NCBI GenBank assembly: GCA_028023455.1 | Contig: JAQFVV010012418.1 | Location: 8,057,244 to 8,121,243 of the forward strand | Reading direction: 5' to 3' | Origin: Epiperipatus broadwayi | Taxonomy: Eukaryota > Onychophora > Udeonychophora > Euonychophora > Peripatidae | Length of the DNA stretch: 64,000 nucleotides | Shown: positions 13,762 to 27,000 of the stretch, in pieces | Layout of the letters: each line of letters starts with the position of its first letter | Numbering within the stretch: position 1 is the first letter of the stretch | Position numbers and translations under genes: made by a program | The notes under the pieces: generated by a model | What the model saw: only the letters and a program-made list of their open reading frames with translations | The model's database searches: none | Told to the model about the DNA's origin: nothing

Positions 13762-16636
13762 CAGCACTTCTTAAACTTTTTTCATTCATGATCCCTTTTT
13801 ATCATCGAGATTTTTTCGAGATCCCAGATATTAAATATAAAATAGATATAGAAATAAATATTCCGATAAATAATTTATTTCTTTGGTAAGCAATATACAT
13901 ATGAAATAAATAGTTTTAGGTTTGTTTTAAGTATACAAAAATTAATGAAAAAAAATCATGTTTTAATGAGATGTGCTTGTTTTTTGCTGCATAATAAATC
14001 AAATCTTGGTGAAATATTTGATACTGCTGGATGTAAAGCATCTTCAACATTTTTCAGCGTTGAATGATATTTGGATTTAATATGCATTAAAGCTAAAAAA
14101 AGTCATTTCATATAAGTATGTGGTGCTAAATAGCAGAACATTTAATGCCATTTCAGAAATTGTGGAAATTTCAGTCCTAGCTCCGATCCAGAATTCTGTT
14201 AAGGATTTTTGTAGAAAGTCACGTTTTAAGTTTGAGTCACTCGATAGCTCAGCAAATTCCTATTGGGCCATATATGGCAGGTGATTAATTTCAATCAAAA
14301 ATGGTCTTTGAATCCAAGATAACTTTTTGAAATCTAAATTTGATATAAAGTATTGGCAAAACTGTGTTTCTATGGGTTTTTAAGTGATCTATAATAATTT
14401 TTGCAATTAAAGTTTTACAATTATTTTTTCAATTATAAAATTGTCGATAGTCGAAAACATTTCCAATGAATCATTTTCCACCCTATTTTTCCAAATGTTG
14501 ATCTTTTTAATAAAACCTTCAATTTTATCATTCGAAGTAAAAATATTACTATTTTTTCCTTGAAGAGACAAGATAAGATCATTTAGCTTCTCAAAAATAT
14601 CAGACAAATAGCACAGCTTTGATAGCCATAAGTCATTTTGAAAATGAGCAGCAAGATCAGATTTTTGTTCAGTTAAAAATACAATAATTTCTTCTTTAAA
14701 TAACAATAATCTTCTTAAACTTCACCCTCTTGACATACATCTTACTTCTGTATGTAATAATAAATTTTTGTATTCAGAGTCCAGGTCTTTACAAAGATTT
14801 GAAAATAAACGGCTGTTAAGGGCACAGCTTTTAATAAAGTTTGTAATTTTGATAGCATCCTGAAGTACATCGTTCAATTCCGTTGATAATTTTTTTGCTG
14901 CAAGGGCCTCTTGATGGATCAGGCAGTGTGTAAAAGTTACATGATTATTACCAAAAGCTTTAACCAATGATTTAAAAACAATATTTTCACCAGTCATTGC
15001 TTTTGCACCATTTGTGCATATTCCAAAGCAATTTTTCCATTCTAAACCTTCAGTTTTAAAAAAATTGTCTACTTTATTATATATGTCTTCCCCTCTTGTA
15101 TATTTTTCCAAAGAATGACAAAATAACAATTCTTCCTCAATGTTTTCTTTGTAAATGTATCTGACATATATTAATAATTGAGCTATTTTTGAAATATCAG
15201 TTATTTCATCCAAATGAATTGTAAATATGGGGCTTTCTTTAAGTCTAGTAATAAGTTGCTCAAGTTGGTCATTGCTAATTTCAGAAATTATATTAATGAC
15301 AATGTCATTTGACAAAGGAATTTTCCGAATTTCATCACCATATTTACTTCCATGAAGTATTTCTACCATTTTAATTAATAGCAGCAGGTAATATAAGATC
15401 TTCTCCAATGGTGTATGGCTTTTTATTTTTAGCAATCAGATATGAAACTTCATATGATACGAATAAATATTTTTCATTAACAGTTATAAATTTCTCAAAA
15501 TATTGTTTTTCTTTATTTGAAGATTTTAACAGTCATTCGAAATATTTTTTTGGTATATTGACATATGAAGGATGCTTGGATTCAAAATGTCTTTTTAATT
15601 TTGATGGTTTCATACTCTCTATAGACAAAACATTTTTGCAAATAAAACAAAGAGGTTGTTCATTACCATCACGGTTGTTGAAAGTAACGTCAAATTGAAA
15701 AAATGTCTCATCATATTTTCTTTTTTGCATCTTAGATACCTCTTTTTGATTATGAGATCTTTCTTGAAGAGACTTTGTAGCATTGCTATCTGCATCATTA
15801 CCTTTGATACTCAAGTTCAACCATTTATCATTGGGTAAGTATTTTTATCCTAAAATATAAATAAAATAACAGTACTTATTAGTTAGCAGAGACACCAGGT
15901 GGCAGTCATGTTTTTTGTTTAATTATACAAAGCTTTGCTCCCGTATGTTCTATTTTTTAATATCCCCATATGTTTTATTTTTTAATATTTAAAAAATATC
16001 AATAAATCAATTATAAATCAAGTTTAAAAGTAGGAATATGCTTTTACTTGTTAATAAATAAATGACAATAAGTTTCAAATAAAAAACAAATTTTTATAAT
16101 AACTAATAGGATGATAAATTTTGAATAAAAGTGAGAAAAAAAAGTATACAAGCATTTTTATATATATATAAAATTATTTATTCAAATAAATACTAATCTT
16201 AGTTGAGTAAAATAGTAAAATACAACATTGTATTGTTCTTGCGATGTGGATGTTTGTTGAAATGAAACCGAAACAAATAACTTGACCGGAAATGCATTAT
16301 ATAATTACAGTGGTGCCAATCTTACTCTTGTCACTGCAGCATATATTTAGATTTTGAAATAACTTATATGCTGAAATTGCAATGCGACACCACTATTATG
16401 ATTCATTTAGTGTTATTTTTCAATATGTAAATATAATTTACAGCTAGCTCAACTTGGCCATCATTACGATTTTATAATTGCACTGTACAGAAAATGTAAT
16501 ATATTAAATTAAAGATAATGAAGGGATTGCGACTAATATTACTTTAAGTTCATGTATCTGAATTAAATTTTTGTGACCCCAAATTTTTACTTCGCAACTC
16601 CATTTGGGGTCGCGACCCACAGTTTAAGTAATGCTG
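13762..16636 (-). mobile_element. hAT transposon with decayed BED-finger transposase
   Basis: A 2875-bp hAT element. The left end reads CAGCACTTCTTAAACTTTTT. The right end is GTCGCGACCCACAGTTTAAG, followed by TAATGCTG, which is the inverted counterpart and has the usual look of hAT ends. It is flanked by 8-bp target duplications, ATCTATAG (13754-13761) and AGCTATAG (16637-16644), differing at one base. Inside, on the minus strand, is a broken transposase of the ZBED5/FAM200-like group. The insertion target is the AT-rich repeat array that also flanks the neighbouring gypsy element. Confidence 0.92.
13960..15820 (-). pseudogene. hAT transposase pseudogene (ZBED5/FAM200-like)
   Basis: Reading on the minus strand from 15820, the first 95 codons carry a BED-type zinc finger with CFIC (Cys58, Cys61) and HFESKH (His78, His83). 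An in-frame TGA near 15530 stops it, although homologous text (GEDLILPAA-like) continues beyond. A frameshift near 15370 leads into the catalytic region at 14722-15435, with LDEITDIS (the first acidic residue of the hAT RNase H-like core), CTNGAKAMTG and FTHCLIHQEALAAK. After RCMSRG another stop occurs, and the frame at 14407-14706 continues with the conserved LSLQGKN segment. The remaining C-terminus down to about 13960 is full of stops. In intact relatives this protein cuts and joins the element ends; here at least three breaks make it non-functional. Confidence 0.92.
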
Positions 16637-16910
16637 AGCTATAGAAATACTAAAAACAAAGTATTTTAATTAATCCATAGAAATAGTAAAAACATAGTAT
16701 TTCAATTAATCCTTAAAAATAGTAAAATTAAAGTATTTAATTAAAATGTACAAACAGACAAACTGTGATTAAATAATAGCAAACTAATTAGTAAAAACAA
16801 AGTATTTTAATTGATCTATAGAAATAGTAAAAACAAAGTATTTCACTAATCCATACAAATAGTAAAATTAAAGTATTTAATTAAAATGTACAAATAGATA
16901 AGTTATGTGA
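16637..16910. repeat. LTR-like direct repeat / AT minisatellite, left member, second part
   Basis: Continuation of the array broken by the hAT insertion. It contains repeated units of the form CTATAGAAATAGTAAAAAC, then AAAGTATTTTAATTAAT, interleaved with TTAATTAAAATGTACAAA blocks at about 16740 and 16878. Matching blocks occur at 20440-20660. Confidence 0.6.
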
Positions 16911-17039
16911 ATCTGAAGATCGCGAAAGTTAATCTTATATTAAATTAATCAAGTGACTTAGTAATCATTTTAGCCCTGAGCCAATGAATCACATAGCTTG
17001 CCTTCATTTACATAATTGATGCCAAGTTAGAGGGGAAAG

Positions 17040-20000
17040 TTGCAGAGATTTCAACAATGCCTTGTGAGATTTAACAAGAAATTGTGCATATGGTGACTAC
17101 TTAGAGGAAGCGTTGCTAGAACAGTTTTTGTGGGGGAGGAGTGATGACAGAACCTATCATATCTGGAGACTGTCAAAAGAAGCATGACTTATGAGTTCAA
17201 CAATCTAACAAGGAATGTCCAAAACAAACTATAATCTTTAAGACAAGCAAAGGATCACAAAAAGAGAAAATTGAACGGTACTCATGTGGAAGGAGCAGAC
17301 ATATTGCATGTGTATGCAGCTGGAAAAGTGCGAAATGCAACAACTGTTAAAAGGTAGACACCTAGTGAAGATCTGCCACACTAAAGTTAAAACAAGTCTA
17401 AATAAAAAATCTTCAGTAAGCAAAGTTAGGAAAACAGAACATTTTACCAAAATCAGTAAGGCAGATATAAATAACGAGCAACAAATAATGTTAATAGTAC
17501 ATAAATGTGATAAATCTGTAGAAATGGAGATAGATAGTGGTGCTGGGGCATCTATTATACCACAGAGGGAGTGGTCCGAGTTAATTAAAAATTTCAAAGA
17601 CCAATCAAGAGTAGGAAAAACAGAGTTGAAAGCAAAAGATTCAAATCAAAATCCCATTAATATTATTGGGGTAGTGTATCCACAAATAGCGATCAGGAAA
17701 AGCTAAACATATATATAGTTAGAAGTAGTAATTTGGCACCTATAATGGGTAGATAATAGTTTTACCATTTAGGCATTAAAATATGCATAATAAAATAAAT
17801 ATTGAAAAAAAAAAAAAGCTAAATTCTCTATACCTTTTGCTGTGGAGCGGAACAAAATTAGCACTAAGCCAGTTTAAATTGAGTTTCGAGAAGGTGCAAA
17901 ACCCATCCATTGCAAATCAAAAAAGATACTTTTTGCACAGAGATCGAGTCAAAAAGGCATTAGATGATTGGTATAGAAAGGTGGAAGATGCAGAATGGGC
18001 TACACCTATAGTCATCCTAACAAACCAGAATGAACAAATCTGTATATGCGAAGACTATAGGTTGACTGTAAACAAATGTATAGCTAAAAGAACATCTCCC
18101 ATTCCGAATGTAGAGAGATACTAGCTGGCCAAGATGGAGTAAATTATTTTGCAAAGCAGAATTTGAATGCCACTTTTCATCAGGTATCAGTGTTGAAATA
18201 AACAGCTGTACTTCTAAGTATAGAAATTCATAAAGGATTGTATAATTACAATCATCTGCTATTTGGGATGGCAATTGTCCCAAACTTATTCCAAGTGAAA
18301 ATCAAGGCATTATTAGAAGAACTGGATGGAGTGACACCGTATTTTGACAATATACCTATGACAGCAGATTCAGAGAAAGTGCTAAAAAAAAAAATTAGAT
18401 AAAGCATGTAAAAACCTACAAAAATTTGGAGCCAAACTTAACCTGGAAAAATGTATTTGGAGTATGTCAGAAGGCTATATGATTTCAAATACAGGAATTA
18501 GATATGATCCTGAAAAAATTAAAGCAATTATTAATGTACAAACTCCCAAAAATGTTAAAGAACTTCAGGTCTTTTCTAGACCGGTTAATTTTTATGAAAA
18601 TTTTCTAAAGGGCCAAGCCCATGTAGCCACTCCCTTGTATGAATTACTTTAAAAAATCAGTGAAGGAGGTGGAAAGAGCCGCAAGAAAGCACGTTTAAAA
18701 CATCAAGACATTGTTAATCTCAAACCACCTATTGGTGCATCATATCAATAATTTTGATATAACATTAACAACCAATGCTTCCAATTATGGAATTGAAACA
18801 GTACTCAGTCATTCATCACAGAATGAGAAATGCCATATGGTTTTTATATCTAGGATGTTATCAAAAACTAAAAAAAAACTACAGCCAACTGGTCAAGGAT
18901 AAATTAGCTACAATAGGATATTTTGGAAATTCCACCAATATATCTACAGTTAATCATTTAAAATAATAACTGATCATCGACTTTTATTGGGATTTTTTTC
19001 CAATAAAAAAGCCACTCCTAACGACCTAAATTCTTGTATAGGTCACTGGTATGATTTATTATCAGCATATGATTAAGAATTACAATATCAGAAAGATAGT
19101 CAAATAAAGCATGCAAATACACTACCCCACACACCAGAAAAAACATAATGAAGTGGAAATAAATTATTTGGATCATTGAAAGCCCAATACGGTAAGTAGT
19201 AAAACTACTGCCAGATGACTCAAGAGCGATGGCATACCAGATACTCATGAGCTGAATCAGAGAGGGATGGCCCAGAAAACAACCTCAAATCTTTATGGAA
19301 TATGCATCAATAGTTCCTAATGTTAAAGGGTTGCATAGTAATGGTTGGTAAATTATTAGTCTTATCCATAGGTTTCCCTAAAATGCTAAGAATACATCAT
19401 CAGGGGCACCAAGGTATGGTTAGAGCAAAAACCCTAGCCCGCAGTTGTGTATATTGGCTGGATATGGAACAAGACATAGAAACATATATTAGAAAATGCA
19501 AACTATGTCAATTTATGGCAAATTCATGTCAAAGCAAATTTATACTGCAACCAAAAACAGACATATTGTATAGCCATGTGCATACATATCATGGAGGTCC
19601 AGAAAATGGGTAAAAAAAATTTTCTTTTAATAGATAATAAACATGAATGCAGCAAAAACCATATGCATTTTACGTGAAATATTTTCATACCAAGGGTTAC
19701 TGGAAGTCTTGGTGTCAGACAATGGGACAGGATTCATTTCTGAAGAATTGAAATCATTCTTAGATAAACGCGCGAAGCATACTCATGCTCCTCCATATCA
19801 CCCAGAATCCAATAGGATTTCTGAAAAAGCAATGCAGCATTTGAAACTAATTTTAAGCAAATTGAACCATATGAACATAGCCAACGCATTAATGCCTTCT
19901 ATGACTGTTGGGAAATCACTTGCAGAAATATTGATGGGCAGAAAGTTATGTAATAAGCTGTCCATTCTTGTAACAGTCAAAAATAAAAAAACAATAGCAA

Positions 20001-20335
20001 ACTATAAGAATATCTACACTGCTAAAGAATATATATGGGTGCACAAGTCTACCTAAGACATATATAGAAGAAAAAATAACCAAAGTAAATTCAGACCAAA
20101 TAGTGGAAGTACGAACATCAGGAGTATGTTATCATGGGCATATAAATCACATCCAGAAAAAATTAGAGGCAAATATTGATGATATTAAAACACCTGACAG
20201 AGCATTATTCAGAACTGAGACTGTAGCAGATGAAAACTGTGCAGACACGAATAAATCTGATGAAGTAACGAAAGTTTCAGATGAACCAGAGATACAGCAG
20301 CCCCAAATGAATGTTTCTGAGTGCTAAGAAGAAGA
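17040..20335 (+). pseudogene. Decayed Ty3/gypsy gag-pol region
   Basis: A plus-strand retrotransposon internal region with domains in canonical gypsy order, broken by many stops and frameshifts. In order: gag C-terminus (GDYLEEALLEQF, about 17095); a zinc-knuckle-like block with CGRSRHIACVC in one frame and the remainder in another (about 17285-17385); protease with DSGAGASII (about 17533); reverse transcriptase with EWATPIVIL and CEDYRLTVN (17990-18075), in which the YxDD active-site box has become YFDN; RNase H (TTNASNYGIETVLSH, about 18767); integrase with the HHCC finger (HHQGHQGM, CKLC, about 19396-19510) and SDNGTGFISEEL (about 19717). The first integrase Asp region (VHTYHGGP) is altered. 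It resembles the K02A2.6-like gypsy elements common in invertebrate genomes. It cannot make a working polyprotein. Confidence 0.9.
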
Positions 20336-20359
20336 AAATAAATGCTGCTGAAATTGATT

Positions 20360-20660
20360 ACTGCCTAACCATAGTTATACTAAAAGCATACTGTGGCAAA
20401 ATGCACATACATGTAAGTGTTAATAACTTAGAAAGTAAAATCAAAAATATTTTACTTAACATGTAGAAATAGTAAAACTAAAAATATTTTAATTCATCTA
20501 TAGAAATAATAAAAACAAAGTATTTTAATTAATCTATAAAAATAGTAAAAACAAAATATTTTAATTAAACTGTACAAAAAATAAAATTAAAGTATTTAAT
20601 TAAAATGCACAAATATATAAACTGCGATTAGATTACCAAAAAATTAATTAGTAAAACGTA
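20360..20660. repeat. LTR-like direct repeat, right member
   Basis: This follows the end of the gypsy pol remnant and matches 13620-13761 plus 16645-16910 in the same orientation, including TGTGGCAAAATGCACATACATG-type text and the TAGAAATAGTAAAAC units. A purine run (AAGAAGAAGAAAATAAA, about 20327-20343) just before it could be a polypurine tract. The likely 3' LTR is decayed, and its right end was not located. Confidence 0.45.
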
Positions 20661-23264
20661 TTGCTAAAAAATATTAACTAAAAAAAGTAACAGTAAATAA
20701 TTTCAAAGAACAATAGAAGAGAAGTATTAAAAAGATGGATTAACCAGAAGAAAGGAGAAAAGCCTTTTATGTGGACAAAGAAGATTCAAGGATGACCTGG
20801 CCTGGTCGAATACACAGTTCAAACCATATCGAAGATGCTGAAGAGGGATCTAAGCAAGCTAGAGGCCAACCTCTGTCTTTATTATTGTCTAGTATATCTA
20901 AGGGCTTATTATTATTTAATGTCAAAGGTAATTATATATTATAAATACTCCTATATATTTTGAGATATATTGATATTAATAAGAGAATAATTTAGTAATT
21001 AAATATAAATCCAATATATTGTTCTCCGAGTCTTTTTTATTCAATTATAATGTTATTTGATTTGTACCTTAAATTATAGTTACAATTGCATTAATTGTTG
21101 CGAGTCCAAATGTAGCATATTCAAGAACAATTATGCAGAAATTAGACAAAATAACAATACATAATAAAAAAAAACTAATGTTTAGTGAGAATCAGTGTAA
21201 TTGAAAAACACAAAACCATAGTGGAATAAATCAATGTAATGGCTACATTTCAATACTTCAGCATAAATGAAAATAATTGTCATGAACATCATTGCAGAAC
21301 AAACATACTCAAGATAAAACTTCAAAGGCATTACTTTCTGATGTGAATACTGTGATGCAGAAGTTGGATTGCAAATAAATATAAAACAAAAAGCTCGGAA
21401 AAGGTTAAAGCCTGATATCTCAAGTGCAAAAACTATGATGTAGTTACTTAAATCATGACACTATGATGATTTAGTTAGTTGTATCATAGATTTTTTTGGT
21501 CCAATCATTATTCTTCATGGGGGTTAAGGATTATTTCAAAATATAAACCTTGTTTCCAACTATTAGTCATCTTTCAAGATAATAATGATTAAATCTGAAT
21601 AGTTCTGGCTTAATTGAAAAAAAAAAATGATGATGAATATATTATACATTTACCATGAACTCCTCAATGCCTTATTTATACATTAGTGATCTTCTTTATG
21701 TCATTTTAAAATTCTCCACTAAATTATCTTTCAGGCTTTTTCTCTATGAAGAATATTCTCATATTTATTTAAATTCTGTCAAATATCATATAAGTCATCC
21801 CATGTAAAATACAAATAGTGGCATAAACTATACTAATACAGATGTCCCCATTATTTTCTTCAACACTGACCCAACTAAATAAGTACATCTAATGAAATAT
21901 AAAAAGAAACTCCAGCAATAGCTCTAACAATTAAAAATATTATTTATACACAAAACAACTCATTTATATTCACTTTCTTATAATAAACAGACAATCTTTT
22001 CTTCTTGAGTAGAGGAAACAAACACATTCAATAATACATTTGAATTAAATTCAAAATACAATTTGAAGATGTGAAACAATAATTAATTCATGTTAAAAAA
22101 AAAAGTAAGATAAAAATCCATTCTTGTCATTTTAAATTATTCTGAAACAATATTTTAACAAAATATAATTTAATATAAAATGTAAAAAAAAAGTCTGAAA
22201 AGACTATTTTTTTTTAACAACAAAAAACAAAAATATTTTAAATTCTTTTGTCATTACTTTTTAGAAAAAGGTAGTTGAGCAGAATTCAGTTTGCACTAAA
22301 GACTAATAGAGATCAACTTCCTTTAAAGCTTTCATCACAGGATTTGTCCTATTTTATCTTGACTCTCAAAATTAACTTATGTGATGATTTGTTCAGATTA
22401 AATGAAAAGGAATAAAATAGTCATCAATGGCAAGAATTCTTAACAATGTTAGATGAAATTATTCAAATTATATTTTCTAAACAAATTGCAAGTTTCTTTT
22501 AATGATATATGGTACATTCTAGAATCTAGATATATAAATTCTCAACCCATCAAAAACTTCCTAGAATAACTAATAGAGCCAAGTAGGGGCCATTTTGTTT
22601 TTATATAGTGTGTAAGCATTACATCAAAGAGGGAAAAGATAATTCATATATAGTCTTAAAAATTCAGAAACAACTTATGCCTCTAATGTTTTATTTTTTT
22701 AAATTTTAATAACTTATATTAATTACTTCTCATGTTATATATCATTTTTATATTTAATCTTTCTCTCATTTTCTATTTGATCCAGTGATATGTTCCATAC
22801 TTAAACAGATCTCCCACATACATAGATAATGCATGTGTGCTGTGTACTGTCCTTTAAAATACAAAAGCCATAAAAATTTCTCTATGGTTTAATTAAAATT
22901 CCAACAGAATGTAAAACAAACTCTCACACCCTCTTTACAGAAATTTGTCTAATGCAGCTGAATATATTGCACTAAAGGACATGTTAAAACTAAAACAAAT
23001 AACTACTGATTCAAATCAAGAGATAATATTTTAAGACATTTAATAGATGTTAATTAACATAACTTTACTAATATTGCTACTTCAATTAATAGTTAGGACT
23101 GAGATTACAAAGCAATAGTCTCTAATCAATTAAAAATAACTTTTATACTTTACTTTTAAAAATATTATATAGGAAATAAAAAGGACATTTAATTGTATCA
23201 CCTAAAGTTTTACAATTTTAATATGATTTAACATAAAATACTATATAAACACTTCTTTCCAGAC
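20661..23264. other. Intron, mostly featureless
   Basis: No gene recognised. A GC-richer patch at 20740-20905 (GATGACCTGGCCTGGTCGAA and following) looks like debris of a mobile element but shows no domain I can name. The rest is AT-rich with A/T runs. Confidence 0.4.
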
Positions 23265-23858
23265 ATCATATGATTACCATCTCTTATACTAGCACATAAT
23301 TATTATAAACAAGGCAAAACTCTCCATAGAGTAATGCCACCTTGTGCCAACCAGAGTAATCAATGGATGCCAGAAAACTTGTGCATAAAATCCCTATCTA
23401 GTGCCTACTCATCCAATATCCCCAGACTAGTTTGTGGCTTGTGGCCTTTGTCAGTGAGGAGCCTTGGATCTGAGAGCACTGCATCTAGATCTTAGGATCT
23501 AATGCACCCCCTCCCCCCCAGCAGCCATGTTTTTATCTCTACTTAACTACAAAACTTTGAGAATGAAAATATAAAACTATGAGAATAAAAATATTATTGA
23601 TTGCAATTTCATTCTCATAGTTTTGTAGTTAAGTAGAGATAAAAAGGTGGCTGCTGGAGGGTTGCATTAGATCCTAAGATCTAGGTGCAGTGCTCTCAGA
23701 TCCAATGCTCCTCACTGACGAAGGCCACAAGCCAGAAACTAGTCTGGGGATATTGGATGAGTAGGCACTAGATAGGGATTTTATGCACAAGCCTTCTGGC
23801 ATCCATTGATTTCTCTGGTTGGCACAGGGAGGCACTACTGTATGGAGAGTTTTGCCTT
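23265..23858. mobile_element. Palindromic (inverted-dimer) element, copy 1
   Basis: Two arms of 240-300 bp face each other around a short AT-rich centre at about 23570-23605. Landmarks in the arms are GGCAAAACTC, ATCCCTATCTAGTGCCTACT, CCAATATCCCC, CTTGTGGCC, GATCTGAGAGCACTGCA and TTAAGTAGAGATAAAAA, each present again in reverse complement. The left arm has an extra 50-60 bp (ATTACCATCTCTTATACTAG region) that the right arm lacks. The element is flanked by a perfect 13-bp direct repeat, TTCTTTCCAGACA, at about 23252-23264 and 23859-23871. The ORF at 23674-23922 (minus) merely reads through an arm. Related copies lie at 44461-45070 and 48277-48373. Confidence 0.85.
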
Positions 23859-23912
23859 GTTCTTTCCAGACACCATGCTGACTTTTATTTTCTGATTTAA
23901 ATGATCCAATAT

Positions 23913-24019
23913 AAAAACACACACACTAAAAATTCAATTCAAAGAGTGTGTGTATGCCATTTATCAAAAACACACACACTAAAAATTCAATTCAAAGAGT
24001 GTGTGTATGCCATTTATCA
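23913..24019. repeat. Tandem duplication of a 53-bp unit
   Basis: Two essentially identical adjacent copies (23913-23965 and 23966-24018) of AAAAACACACACACTAAAAA, followed by a shared tail ending GCCATTTATC. Each unit contains CACACACAC and GTGTGTGT arms that could pair as a hairpin. Confidence 0.9.
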
Positions 24020-27000
24020 TATTTAAATCAAGTCCCTGATAAAAACTATCTAATACTAACACAAAATGTTTAAATTCACTGGATCTTCTGCTATTAAAAA
24101 TCTTTTAGAAATTTTTTTTTTCCAATAACTGCCTCATCAAATTACTGGTTGGTAAATGGTCTCCACCAAATCTAAATATAGTAAAAAAAAAAAAGTAAGC
24201 ATCTTGACTAACTTGTTGAATGTTTTTATTTTCTTAGCTGTTTCTCATCTAGAGAGGCTTTTGTTTTAAATAAGATATTTCAGGGTTGTTTTATCTGCAG
24301 TTAGCTATATCAAAATCTTTTTTAAACATTAAAAAAAAAAAGACAATGTGATGTAAATTATGACTTATATATACAGTAAAAGCTTAGCAGAGGTTGAAAT
24401 TGTGAAATAAAATTGAAAAAATATTGTAATTCTATGAATGTAAATCATTTATTTATTTATTTTTAAATGTTTTTCGTCAAATAAGTTGTGCATCTTAACT
24501 GCCACCAACAATAGTACTTAAAATATATTACTAATTCTTACTTAAAATAAATAGTACTTAAAATATGCTTTCTGCCAATAGTATATTCTAAATGCTATTA
24601 ATCTTAGAATAGAAAAACTGAAAATTGTTAAACTTTTTACTGATCAAAATCATCTCTTTTATATTAACTTGTATAAAATTATGTTCCTGTTATAATATTG
24701 GCATTATAATTATATTAATGCAAAGTATTGCAATTCTACACTTATCCTCTTTTCAAAATAATAGCAAGAGTTACAAATATTGAAAATCAACCTATAAGAG
24801 TATTCAATGCCATAATAATATTACTTTCACAGTAATTGTTGAGCATATATTTATTATTAAATTAAATTCAGTTTAAATTAGAAGGCATCAAATATGAGAT
24901 GCTAAATTTTCTTAATCATATATATTGTCATTATAAAAATAACTATGCTATTATAATTATTGATATAATTCTTAAATGATTAACTTTTGCTATTTTCTAT
25001 TAATTGAAAGAACAGTTTAGTTAAATACATACAGAAAACATAACTGACAATCAGAAAAAAACAAACTCAAACCTAACATTTATAAATATATACAGATCTA
25101 CATGCTTATAAATTTGTTTTTGGATTGGTGCCCAAATTATTGTGCATCCAATATTTCTTATCTGATATTTACATTGAAAAAAATCAAATCATAAGGCTAT
25201 TTCTTTTAAAAGAAAAACAAAACAAAACTAGGAGTTCAAGTTCAGTAGTGTTTACATAGCACCTGTAAAAAAATCACAAATCAAAAAGAAAAAAATGAAA
25301 TGACAGAAAAGAAAAATTGAGATTAGCCAACTTTAAGTAGAATATAAAATTGGAAAACTAGACAGATATATATATATATTTTAGCCAAAACAGAAAACAA
25401 ATTTCTGGAATAATTAGTGGCAATCAATAGTAAAACATGATTATATAATAAAAATCATTCGAAAAGGTAATCTTAATATTGATAAATTATATAATTTTTG
25501 ACAAGTAACAATCAGAAGCAAAAAGTCATATATCCATTTCCTTGTCCTATAATTAAATTGATCAAAACTCTAAATATCTATAATCAACTATTATGACTTT
25601 TCTCAAATTTCACAAGAAATAAATGTCATAACTGAATTATGTAAGTCATAACATCAATGATATATATATATACACTTTTCCACTTACGTAAATAAACCAT
25701 TTCAAAAGTTTTACATAAGTTGGATTTCTTTTGAGCATGTGGTGCAGAATATGAAACATTTTTAAAGAATAAAAATAAGTAGTACTATATATCAAGAGAT
25801 ATCCATTCAATATGAGATATACAAAAACTTATGGCGGAGTTGACTTGCAAACCACAATTTTCTTTCTTCTTTTATTATTTTTGTGTTTTATATTGTTTAG
25901 GAATTGTTTGCACAGAATTAGATTTATCTAAGTCAGATTTACTTAAGAAGAGAGCTAGAGCTACACTATGTAATTTTTCAGAATAAAAATATAAATTAAT
26001 TCACTTTTTTTTTCCTCACAATTTTGGATAGTACAAAAAAATATGTTTAATAATAATAATCAAAAGAAACAGAAATTATCTTTGTTTTGGATACAGACTG
26101 CAAATAGTTACAGTAAAAAAAAAGTCCTCAATAATAAATGTTAAATCAAAAACATTTTCTTAAGCACAACTAAATTTCAAAAGTAGAGAGATGATACTTA
26201 TTAGACAACAAAATACAATACAGTTAAGTGAAAAAATGTGACAATAAAACAAATCAGTCTCTCCATTAGAAGTTACAAAAGTCATTTTAGATATAGGAAA
26301 GTTCTAAAACTGCATATAAACTATAATCACTCATATTCATCATTAAGACACACATATCCTTTAATAAGTCACCTTTTAAAATGTATATTAATTAAAATTT
26401 AAATTTTTCAATGTAAAATTAAAGTCCACAATACAATAAAATATAATATAGTAGGACAAATCTTTCATAAACTCTTGTGTAAAAGCAACAATAGAGTAAT
26501 GAGACAATAATCAATATTATTCTTCAATATAATCTTATCTACAAATAAATAACTTGTTCAACAAAAGAACTGCAGAAGCAAATTATTCCACTACTATCTT
26601 TATTTATAGACAGTTTCCACTTTATACTATTCTTGCACCATCTACTGTAAGCTTAATAAATTAATAGTTACATCAGTTTCTATTTTGTAAACATTAATTA
26701 CTCAAACTTACAATAGAAAGCACTAATATGGGAGAAAAAGAATCACTTTTGTTTCTATAGTCGTAAGCTGAAAAAATCAAATGATGTGTTGGTGTTAATA
26801 TTCTCGGCCAAAGAAAGAAGATGCCTATACTTGAAATAGAATGAAGACTACTGTTTTCGGTTCAAAATCTTTAAGCTTTTTTTTTAATTTCAAGCTATTA
26901 GCTTGGTAATAAGAAATAAGTTAATGATAATTTCCAGATGCATAATTGCAATGATATTAGCTTTAAATCCTAAATCCTTATAGGAAATAAAATGGACAAA

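Noticed and set aside
23674-23922. 82-codon minus-strand ORF
   Set aside because: It runs along one arm of the palindromic element, and the related copy at 44461-45070 does not keep the frame.
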